Shown piece after piece: positions 55,219 through 64,000 of a stretch of 64,000 bases of DNA (its first letter is position 1; the number at the start of each line of letters is the position of its first letter). The DNA is from Acanthochlamys bracteata. Lineage: Eukaryota; Streptophyta; Magnoliopsida; Pandanales; Velloziaceae. The notes below the pieces were generated by a model that was given only the letters and a program-made list of their open reading frames with translations, did no database searches and was not told where the DNA came from. The DNA lies in assembly GCA_019914995.1 (NCBI GenBank), contig CM034128.1, positions 932,501-996,500 on the forward strand, in the 5' to 3' direction. The translations under genes and the position numbers were made by a program.

Positions 55219-56227
55219 CCTTATAATAATAATTTGAAGAAACCAATTGATTCAACAGGGATATATTTATGCTAGCTGCTACGAACGACAAGAGTACGTA
55301 CGTCATACTTATTAGTGACCAGATCTCCAAATGTTTGGTTAATAAATAAGAAAACACATCGAAAAGCAACAACTTTGACAAATACAGACTTGGCTGTTTT
55401 TAAGCCTTATTCAGTAGAACAAGCATGAACGCAATGCCTGAAAAATCTTACAACACAAATTGATCAGAAGACATGATCAACTTAGGGAACAAAAATTTGC
55501 TTAAGAACACCGGAAGCTCAAAAGGGAAGTGGCGTTGCAGGTATTGACTAGACTCTTGAAAGCAGCAGCAGGTGTACCGATGTTAATAGTGCCTAAAACG
55601 CCTGTGTTGAGGGCAACCTTGAGGACATTGCACACACATGTCCCATCCACAGAAGTACCATTTAGCAGGGAGCAGCATTGGGTAACGGTGCCTAAATTCA
55701 GACCAGCCAAGGGATTGTTCAGGCCCTGGCCCTGGGTGATGGTTGACACCGTGCGTAAAATCTGACCAGCCAATGAAGGATTGTTCAGGACGGCGGTGCA
55801 AACTTGCAAGTCGGAAGTTTGTAAGGAGCATTGTTGTTGGCAGGCGACTAAAGTGAATAGCAGCATATTGAATGCGAGGCCGAGAGCAACGGAAACATTC
55901 TTCTTGCCAGCCATTTCCTCAAGTTATATGGTGAGGTACTTGTGCTGCATATCTGTAGATCTAAAGGAACTATTTATATAGCGATGGTAGTTAGTTTGAA
56001 ATGTATTATCACCTGCGGGCAAGTAATGGATCACCTGTAAGCGCTCATTAGTCACATTATTAAGAAAGCATTAGAAGATACTGTCATATTTGCTGGAATA
56101 TCAAATCAAATCTTCAAGATATTCCGCCCTCAGACTCAAGGGGTTGTTGTATTATATACTCAAATATAGATAAATAATTAAGACGTATGTTCGTTATGAT
56201 CATGTGAGTTACAATTATAAAGTTTTC
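55219..56227 (-). repeat. right arm of the ~1 kb inverted duplication
   Basis: Reverse complement of 52764-53773, differing by one base. Its inner end stops within what is, in the left arm, the upstream DNA of the HyPRP gene. The right arm thus ends with that gene's core promoter but no coding region. Inside the arm lies the intact LTP-like gene. Confidence 0.95.
55501..55914 (-). CDS. eight-cysteine LTP / hydrophobic-seed-protein-like secreted protein
   Basis: Intact 137-residue intronless gene. The signal peptide is about residues 1-25 (NVSVALGLAFNMLLFTLVAC), followed directly by the eight-cysteine domain with no proline-rich spacer: QQCSLQ, LQVCTAV, TQCCSLL (CC), GTCVCNV (CxC), VNTCNAT, SFRCS. 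This is the spacing of the plant LTP/2S-albumin/HyPRP superfamily (hydrophobic protein from soybean type). Such proteins are small, extracellular and bind lipids or coat surfaces. The TATA box CTATATAAATAG lies about 60 bases upstream. It is the working copy of the pair; the left-arm twin at 53077 is frameshifted. Confidence 0.9.
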   Translation of the reverse strand: MAGKKNVSVALGLAFNMLLFTLVACQQQCSLQTSDLQVCTAVLNNPSLAGQILRTVSTITQGQGLNNPLAGLNLGTVTQCCSLLNGTSVDGTCVCNVLKVALNTGVLGTINIGTPAAAFKSLVNTCNATSLLSFRCS

Positions 56228-56794
56228 AGTTATTGATTATGAATTTTAAACATCAACTAACCTATTGTTTAAGGATGATTTTTAAAAACTTGAGTTAATT
56301 AATTATAATTGCAATCACGTTCCCGCTGATTTGGGAGTTAGTGCAGTCTGTTCATGTTTTCTTAATAATGTAATTATTGAGGTTCTTAATCCTGCGAACT
56401 TGTCTATCTGTGATTAATGAGGTTCTTAATCCTGCGAACTTGTTTGTGCGCTCCGCATTCCTTATTTGAGCCGTCGAATTTCTCCATCCGACGGCTCACA
56501 ATCGCTCCCCATTTACATAAGAAAAAGTATTTTGTTTTTCCTTGGGATGGTTCGGGTCGCGGTGGTACAAGCAAAAAATAATACTAATAAAAATTAGAGG
56601 TTCTTAAATTTGTTTCTTAATTTATCTTTTTTCACTTTACACTTGCTCTTTTTTATGGGAGTTCTAAATAAAAAATATCTAACTTTAAATAAATATTCTA
56701 ATATAATAAAAATATAATATATATATTTAATATAATAAATTATTTTTGTTTATAATGCAATTAAGAAATTTATCTTTGTTTTTTTTAAACAGAT
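56228..56794. other. right flank of the inverted duplication, with small repeats
   Basis: 56,228-56,370 is divergent homology to 52,660-52,763. The 27-base phrase TGAGGTTCTTAATCCTGCGA(ACTTGT) occurs twice (about 56,378 and 56,416). A perfect 10-bp inverted repeat TGAGCCGTCG/CGACGGCTCA (56467-56476 and 56489-56498) with a 12-base loop follows. The rest is AT-rich with no gene. Confidence 0.55.
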
Positions 56795-57360
56795 TGAATT
56801 TTAGTGAGCTCATTACGCAGTTGGCCATTGAGCTCACTGGATGCTCTCTGGCCAGTGAGCTTTTCAGCTGGTGAATTTACAGTGAGCTGGTAAAGCTCAA
56901 ATTTTTTTTTGTTTTTCTTTTGTTAATAGTTATGTACAATGCAGCTTAAATAAATTTAGTGTAACAAATTTGATTTTTTGTTTTACAATACATCTTTGGA
57001 AATATGGTTTTGTTTTTTACAAATTCATCAAAATTGGCTAGCTCATGGCAGCTTACCAGTGAGCTAGCAGTGCCCACTGGTCAGTGAGTCAGTCCAGTGA
57101 GCTCACTAGTTTTCGACTAGTGAGTTGGCAGAACTCAAATTTTTTTTTGTTAATAGTGATGTATAATGCAGCTTAAACAAATTTAGCATAACAAATTTGA
57201 TTTTTTTTATAATGAATCTTAAGAAATATGATTTTGTTTTTTGCGATTTTTCAAGATTGGCTAGCTCATAGCAGCTCACTAGTGAGCTAGCAGTGCTCAC
57301 TAGTCAGCTCACTGCTCACTGAGTTAGGCTAGTGAGCTCACTGGTCTGAGTATCTTAAAT
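56795..57360. repeat. two-tier tandem array, block 1
   Basis: About two and a half units. Each has an AT-rich half (anchor words TTAATAGTGATGTA, AAACAAATTTAG, TGGCTAGCTCATGGCAG) and a second half made of CAGTGAGC/GCTCACTG words. Units anchor at about 56,925 and 57,146. The 12-bp palindrome AGTGAGCTCACT occurs at 57096-57107 and 57331-57342. No coding frame is supported. Confidence 0.9.
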
Positions 57361-58744
57361 CTTTTTCGAGTTTCTTGTGTACACTCCTCAACTGTGAAGA
57401 ATTTGTAGACATGAACAGCAAATATGTAATGTCAATGTAATTTATGACATGAATGCAGTTAGTGTATAATGTGAATGAATCAATCATTTTTCAGTATTTT
57501 TGTAATTGTTAATGTAGCTGTACTATTTGATGAATAAGAAAATTTCTTAATGTAGCTATACTACTTACCGATCGTTAATTCGGTAAGTTTTCGTATTTTT
57601 TTGTTCTTCTTCTCCTCCTGCTCTTTATATTTCCCTCATCGATTTATTATGTTGCAGCCTCGAGCACCGTCGAAGTCGATCAGGTGCAAGCGATGTGATC
57701 AACCCGAGCTTGCCGGTTTTTAACCTCGCCGTTGGGCAATACCGATTCCGGTATTGTTATTTCTTACTTTTCGTGACCAATATTTATTTCTTTATAATTT
57801 TTTTAATTTTTTTTTCTATGTTGGTGCAGATAGTGATCACAGTTGAGACAAGAATTAATAAGGAGAGATCCGCAGCTCTATAGTATTGAATCTTGATTTG
57901 ATTTCAATTTCAATTTCAATTTCGATTTCAGTTTCATTCTTTGTTTTCATTTCAACTTCTTATGCAATTTTTGATTGTGGGTCTGATTCGACTTTTTTTG
58001 TATAGCTTCAGATTTCAACTTTTAATTACAGTGAGCTCGATTTCAATTTCAAATATTATAATTTCAGTTTCAATCTCAATTTTTTTTTTGCTTGTTTTTT
58101 ATTGCAATGCTAGCAGGTTAATGTTTTATTATGTTTTTCCCTATTGTATGAAGATGAATAGATGGAAGATGCAAGCGGCCAGTGAAAATGCCAATGCAAT
58201 TTGTTTTTTTTCTTGGCTCTTTTTTTATTTTCAATGTGATTATATATCCATTACTGAGATTGAAATTGTTCGAGGGTGTAAGATAGGTTACTCAAGTTAA
58301 TGAAAGGAATATTTTGTGAAAAATTGTGTAATGCTGACTTTTTTTAATGGAATGTGAATGAGTTTTTTACTCCATATGTGTTGTGTGAATGTTGTGATTG
58401 AGTAAATATTAATGTGATGTATATGAAGCTGTGAAGTAGAATGTGAAATATATCCGTAATGTGTTGTGTGACCATATCAATAAAAATTACTAGAAGAAGT
58501 TTACAAATTATGTGAATGTGAATAGCTTACAATAAGGGTGGCAGTGAGTTGTGTATATATTTGTGGAGCTCTTGGTACATATATTCCTGGCAGAGGAGAC
58601 TAATGAGCTAGCAGTGTTCAATGAATTCCTACTGCTAGCTCTTGAATGTGATTGTTGTAATGCTGATTGGTATTTGGTGATGCTAATGGACAAGTGAAAG
58701 CATCTAGTAGTGAATGGCTACCTTGTACTGGCAAAGTAAACTAG
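57361..58744. other. non-array DNA separating the two array blocks
   Basis: Contains (TTTCAA)-like simple repeats at about 57,900-58,090 and T-rich frames with membrane-like but low-complexity translations. A possible short exon piece follows a TTGCAG at about 57,657 (PRAPSKSIRCKRCDQPELAGF, then stop). Towards 58,600-58,740 array-like words (GAGCTAGCAGTG, CTAGTGAAGCTC) reappear in worn form. It may be an insertion into the array or decayed array. No gene is called. Confidence 0.4.
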
Positions 58745-60560
58745 TGAAGCTCCTAGTAGATGCATACCTGATAAGGAGGCCAGTGAGCTAGTCTCTTGCT
58801 AGCCAACTTCGCTACCTCACTGGCAATTGACTAATGAGGTGATAGCTCACTGGTCAATTACCAGTAGGCCCACTGCTCACTGGGTCAAATCGGTGAGCTA
58901 GCAAACTTCAAACTTTTTTTTTGTTAATGGTGTTGTACAGTGCAGTTTAAACAAATTTAGTATAACAAAGTTGACTTTTTATAACAATGCATTTTAAGAA
59001 ATATGGTTTTATTTTTTACAAATTTTTCAAAATTGGCTAGCTCATGGCAGCTCACCAGTGAACTAGCAGTGCTCACTGGTCAGCTCACTGGTTTCCGACC
59101 AGTGAGTTGGCAGAGCTCAAACTTTTTTTTATTAATGGTGTTGTACAATATAGTTTAAACAAATTTAGCATAACAAACTTGATCTTTTTTGTACAATGCA
59201 TCTTTAAAAATGTGATTTTATTTTTTACAAATTCTTCAAGACTGGTAAGCTCATGGCAGCTCACCTAAGAGCTAGCCGTGCTCACTGGTCAGGTTACCTA
59301 TGAGCTAACAATGCTCACTAGTGAGCTAACATTAGTCAGCTACCAGTGAGCCCACTGCTCACTAGCCAGTGAGTTAGGCTAGTGAGCTCACTGGTTTTCG
59401 GCCAATGAGATCACTAGTCTCCGACTAGTGAGTTGGTAGAGCTCAAACTTTTTTTTGTTGTTAATGGTGTTGTACATTACAGTTTAAACAAATTTAGCAA
59501 AACAAACTTAATTTTTTTATTACAATGCATCTTAAAAAATATTTTTTATTTTTTGCAAATTCATCAAGATTAGCTAGCTCGTTGCAGCTCACCAGTGAGC
59601 TAGCAGTGCTCATTGGTCAGCTCATCAGGTTAGCTGCCAGTGAGCCCACTGCTCACTAGCCAGTGAGTTAGGCTAGTAAGCTCACTGGTTTTCGGCCAAT
59701 GAGATCACTAGTATCCGACTAGTGAGTTGGTAGACCTCAAACTTTTTTTTTTGTTAATGGTGTTGTACATTACAGTTTAAACAAATTTAACAAAACAAAC
59801 TTAATTTTTTTATTACAATGCATCTTAAAAAATATTTTTTATTTTTTGCAAATTCATCAAGATTAGCTAGCTCGTTGTAGCTCACCAGTGAGCTAGCAGT
59901 GCTCATTAATTCACTCACCAAGTCACCGCCCGGTGGAGCCGACCGCTCATCGGCGATGAGTCAGTCGGTGAGCTCACCGGTTTTCCGACTAATGAGCTTA
60001 CTAGGTTCGCCAGTGAGCTGGCAGACCTCAAACTTTCTTTCTTTCATTTTTTGTTAATGGTATTATACAATGCAGTTTAAACAAATTTAGCATTAACAAA
60101 CTTGATTTTTTTTCAATGCATCTTAATAAATATGGTTTTATTTTTTACAAATTCGTCAAGATTTGCTAGGTCGTTGCAACTCACCAGTGAGCTAGAAGTG
60201 CTCATTGGTCAGCTGCTAGTGAGCCGACTGCTCACTGGCCAGTGAGTCAGTCCAGTGAGCTCACTAGTTTCCGGCCAATGAGCTCACTAGTCTCCGGCGA
60301 GTGAGCTAGCAGAGTTTAAACTTTTTTTTTATTAATAGTGTTGTACAATGCAGTTTAAACAAATTTAGCATAACAAAATTAATTTTCTTTTACAATGCAT
60401 CTTAAGAAATATGGTTTTGTTTTTTATAAATTCTTCATAATTGACTAGATCATGATAGCTTACTAGTGAGCTAGCAGTGCTCACTGGTCAGCTCACAATA
60501 AGCTATGTTAGCTCACTGGTCAGCTGCCAGTGAGCCCACTATTCACTTGCATTAATTTTT
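58745..60560. repeat. two-tier tandem array, block 2
   Basis: Six units anchored at GTTAATGGTGTTGTACA-type words near 58,921, 59,130, 59,458, 59,754, 60,052 and 60,330, giving spacings of about 209, 328, 296, 298 and 278 bases. The AT-rich half is nearly constant. The length change comes from the number of CCAGTGAGC / GCTCACTGGTCAG words in the other half. Units at 59,458 and 59,754 are almost identical. The palindrome AGTGAGCTCACT is at 59381-59392, and a changed but still perfect palindrome CGGTGAGCTCACCG at 59966-59979. The array stops about 75 bases from the FAR1-like pseudogene's stop codon. Confidence 0.92.
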
Positions 60561-60636
60561 CTTATAATGCAGCTTGAAGAGATTGTGTACAATATCTACG
60601 CGCTTATATAGAAATTGTTAACACAAATTCGTCATC

Positions 60637-63600
60637 CTACACTAACCGAATAGCTACATCTTCATCTTTACTATCTTTATCTTTGCGAGTATCTTTATCT
60701 TCAATATTATCTCTAACAATAACTATCAAGTAAGAAAGTGATGAAAAATGTCAAAATTTGAATAAAACAAAAGTTAAACTTAGAAATTAAAATAAAACAA
60801 ATGATTAAACTTACTTGTCTTATTCTTTCTATTTTGATTTTCAGATAATTTTGTTTATCATGTTTGACACCATACCTATTATAATATGCATATTTTCTAT
60901 CTACGTTTGCTTTGGCTCTTGTAGTGGCTTTATGCAAATCTCTTTTTATTATACTACCACCTTTGCAAACCTTTTCTTCTCTATTTCTTCTTTTTGTTTG
61001 TAATATATTAGGATTTAAAAACAAAACTTCAGAGGCATCAACTAAATCGGCCAAATTCTCATTATGCATACACGAATCGACGACCGCATTTATATCTTGA
61101 TCATTACTCCTCCTGACCTTCTTGAGCCGCACCATTGTTTCTTCTAATGCTTACAATAAGATTTTGTATCCCTTTTCGATTTCAATAGTTTCATAAACTA
61201 TTTGATTGAATACCATATGCAGTTGGATCGTTGTCAACAACTCAGCATTCTCATGGCCATTTATTGAACCTGTTAAATATTCCTGTAAGATTAACTCAAG
61301 AGGGGAGGGGTGAATTGAGTTAGTCTATAAAAATTTTCGTTAAGTTTGTTATCCTACTGCAGCGAGCTTACAGCTGGCTGCGTTAATGCTGTAACCTGCA
61401 GACAGAGAGAGTTAGAGTGTTTACTGACATAGGTGACAAAGAGAAGTGCTCAGGGTATTTAACGTGGTTCGGCAAAATTCCTTTGCCTACATCCACGGTC
61501 GCTCTATCACCAGAGCCAAAGCCTCACTAAACCTTTAATAAGCTACAAATATACCTAGAGCAAAGTGCTTCGCCAAGCACACTTACTCTACCGGATTTCT
61601 TCGCAAAGACAACCCCTAACAGCCTACCGGACATGCCTGTCCCCCTGTCTGATTTGCTAGCACTATTACAAGGTTTAAGAGCTTACACCAAGCTCTACCT
61701 GAGGTTCCTTTACCGGTGCCTGCAGCACCACCTTTACACTATCAGTAACAAGTTACAAGAAAATAAATAAGAATTGAGCGCAGGATCTATCTCATGAATG
61801 TTAAGTGTTCATGATGTGATTCTGATGAGATGATCGGAGAGGTTGCTGAGAGAGATTTCTTCAGTATAATTTGCAGCAAGATTTGTTTGTGTGGAGTAGT
61901 CGAGTTCGTGACCAGCAGTGGGATGTTTTTGTGTAGAGTGGTAGAGTTCTTGTATATCTCTGTTTTTGTTTGGGTTCACTCTACTTCTGTTTTCTTTGTG
62001 TTCTCTTCCTGTTTTTTTTTTTTTTTCTTTTTCTCCACACTATTTCCTCGTTGCTGTGACTTCCTTTTTATAGAGTTTCTTTCCTGTGCAGGAGCCGTTG
62101 AGGAACGTTGCTGTTGGCACTCGGTTCTTCACGTCAGAGAAGAAGTGGTGTTGTCCAGTGGTTCTTTAGCTGTGTTTGTGCAAAGTCTCCATGGCATTAA
62201 ATGCGTTGAAGAGATTTGAATTTGCTGCCAATGGTTGAAAGCTTAATTCAGCTAAGCTTCTGTTTGAGATTTGGTGAGCTGATGAGTTTATATGGCATGT
62301 CCATAATAAATGCAATGCAGGTTGACTGCTTTGCTTGATCAAAGACTTTGACTGCTTTCTTTCCTTGATTATTGAGCTTTCCTTTTGTGTGAAAGTGAAA
62401 ATAATTTTAGCTCTTGTAAATCTTCTGTTTGAAATGCTTCAGTCCGTTGTGAGTGTAGGTGATTTTTGAAAGCAAGAGAAATTTCGTTGCCGTTGAACAC
62501 AAGGATCTGTCCCGAAACAGAGAAGTCTGCTTGTGCTTCAGTAGCCAAACAGCTGACTGTAATGTGGCTGTTGCATCCTCTGTCCCGTATGCTATTCTCT
62601 GTCCCGCTTCGAGTAGTCGACCAGCTGACTGTGATGTGGCTGTGGCATCCTCTGTCCCGTGTGCTTGTAATTAAGTTCGTGATTTCTTCTAGAGGAAAAT
62701 CGAATTCTGTTTGTTGAAGCATTTCTGCATTATCAGCAAGACATGATTCTAATGATACTTTGCACTATGTTCTTTGTCTTCTCTTGTTGTGATTTTTCAT
62801 GATTCTTGATATGAACTTGTAGCTGATATGTTCCTCAATAAGTCCTCAAGATTTTTGCTTCAAATGGATGACGAATTCTTGATTGAATTACATCTGAAAA
62901 GTTATTTCATCAATGACCGATTCTGCTCTCTGTTCACTGAATTTTCATTTATCATTTCACGATTTTTCCAAGTTTATATTGATCATCATTTGATGTGCTA
63001 TTCAGTCAATCTTATAGTGTGCATGTTGGCCTGTCTCTGATGGAAAGTTGAAGTTCAATTGGAATCGGCATCATGCTTGAAATTACTTCTGAAGAGTGAG
63101 TGATTATCACGATTTTCTGATTCTTCTCTGTCCAGCGAGCAGCAGCTAAATAGCAGAGAAGTAGCCGGCTATTGAGTCCTCTATTTTTTGTTCATCTTTG
63201 TTGGCGATACTCTGTTTTTCTGCTCTTCTCTGTTCGCAATATCCATATAGCAGCAATTAGACAGCTGGCTGTTTGGTGGCTGATGGATTCTCTGTTCTGT
63301 GTGGGATAGATCTGTTTTATAAATTTCTGCAGAACTTGATTCCAATCATTAGTTCACCCTAATCCATAAATTATAATTCTTAATTATTGTTATCATCAAA
63401 ATCAATCTTGAAGTTCCAACAGAACCTCCATCATAGCTAGCCCTATATTTATTAGCACATTTTCTCGACCGTTGAAAAATAAAATAGTCTGGTATTTTCA
63501 AATCTCGACTTTGAAAAATCTTAACAAGATATCCACAAGGGGATCTCCATAAACTCAAAAAATTTGCATTCACAGTTTTCTTCTTTTATGATTGGATTAA

Positions 63601-64000
63601 ACCTTACCTTCCATTCATGTCGATTACCTTCCAAGTGACACTTATAAATATAAGTCGTATAGCCATCACAACTCTTTTCATCATCATGCAAAATATATTG
63701 AGACTGAGCTTTTTCATATTTCTTTTTAAACTTATTGTACACGTTCCTCGTATACAGTTTTGCTGCACTTTTTAATACATTATAGTTATATTTTACAATG
63801 CAATATAAATGTTCAGTTACATAATTCTTGTTTTTGTCTTTCTCAACAATCTTACTCAAATATTTCTCATTCTTGAGTACAAACTCTCTAAAAGTTGTTG
63901 TGGGATGAAAAAAATTTTATATATACCATTCATACTTTCGAAGCCGGCAGTAATGATAGTGCCCGTATAGAAAGTATCTAAATGATAAATAAGTACCCTT
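60637..64000 (-). pseudogene. FAR1/FHY3-related (FRS, Mutator-transposase-derived) pseudogene, split by a solo LTR
   Basis: Runs off the right edge. On the minus strand the 64000-63422 part shows the end of the MULE transposase-like domain (TFYTGTIITAGFESMNGIY, FREFVLKNEKYLSKIVEK) and a SWIM-type zinc finger region (EENCECKFFEF, then IP-C, KIPDYFIFQR). The usual CxH of the finger reads C-G-Y. After the solo LTR (61271-63421) the homologous frame resumes (INGHENAELLTTIQ), runs through LLNPN-like FRS C-terminal sequence (LFLNPNILQTKRRNREEKVC) and, past a GTAAGT intron at about 60,810, reaches a stop at 60637-60639. Two single-base frame shifts near 63,560 and 63,920 and a stop at about 61,155 show it is dead, quite apart from the insertion. 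FRS proteins are light-signalling transcription factors domesticated from transposases; an unspliced MULE transposase remnant is the alternative. Confidence 0.75.
61271..63421 (-). mobile_element. solo LTR, Ty1/copia SIRE/Maximus-like
   Basis: A 2,151-base fossil LTR with TG...CA ends. On the minus strand it begins TGTTGGAACTTCAAGATTGA, a terminus typical of SIRE/Maximus copia LTRs, and ends GGAATATTTAACA. It is flanked by a perfect 5-bp target duplication (GAACC at 61266-61270 and 63422-63426). No internal retroelement genes lie between, so it is a solo LTR left by LTR-LTR recombination. It interrupts the FAR1-like pseudogene. A 70-base imperfect tandem repeat (about 62,540-62,670) lies inside. 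The clean ends suggest a fairly recent insertion. Confidence 0.9.

Noticed and set aside
56795-60560. Possible CRISPR-like or rRNA-spacer array
   Set aside because: Units are 210-330 bases with mixed word orientation and no constant repeat/unique spacer alternation, and this is a plant nuclear context.
61830-62219. 129-codon plus-strand frame
   Set aside because: It lies wholly inside the solo LTR and is T-rich low-complexity sequence, not a gene.

Overview
This window is nuclear DNA from a flowering plant, almost certainly a eudicot. The genes have many short GT-AG introns and AT-rich intergenic DNA, and the proteins are plant-specific or chloroplast-targeted: a thylakoid FtsH protease, a DYW-class PPR editing factor, agmatine deiminase, and hybrid proline-rich and lipid-transfer-like proteins. 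The species cannot be named from the sequence alone.

The left half (1-41,900) is gene-rich. In order it holds PRMT7 (minus, 14 exons), FTSH2/VAR2-type thylakoid protease (minus, 4 coding exons), a FAR1/FHY3-related gene fragment (minus), a CRR22-type PPR-DYW protein (plus, intronless), agmatine deiminase AIH (plus, 10 coding exons), a VAP27-type ER membrane tether (minus, 8 exons), COG7 (plus, 10 exons), a decayed proline-rich secreted protein (plus) and a LUC7-like U1 snRNP protein (minus, 6 exons). I placed the exon borders by hand from splice sites and reading phase. Each spliced frame closes to a whole number of codons, with product lengths of 704, 696, 382, 237, 836 and 357 residues. These are housekeeping genes for arginine methylation, photosystem II repair, plastid RNA editing, polyamine synthesis, ER contact sites, Golgi tethering and 5' splice-site recognition. 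They do not form one pathway.

The right half (42,000-64,000) is gene-poor and rearranged. It has one small DUF4535-like membrane protein, several related short MITEs, a ~2.1 kb LTR-like block, and a striking inverted duplication near 52.7-56.2 kb. Its two ~1,010-base arms read as identical except for one base. Each arm carries an eight-cysteine (LTP/HyPRP-type) gene, and the ~1.45 kb loop holds a different, intact HyPRP gene. The arm ends inside the promoter of that loop gene, so the right arm carries an orphan promoter copy pointing into the loop. A third, internally deleted copy lies in the loop.

From 56.8 to 60.6 kb there is a two-tier tandem array. Its monomers of about 210-330 bases pair an AT-rich half with a half built from CAGTGAGC/GCTCACTG words and the palindrome AGTGAGCTCACT. 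The array abuts a FAR1/FRS-type (Mutator-transposase-derived) pseudogene. That pseudogene is split by a 2,151-base solo LTR of Ty1/copia (SIRE/Maximus-like) type with a perfect GAACC target duplication. The pseudogene runs off the right edge.
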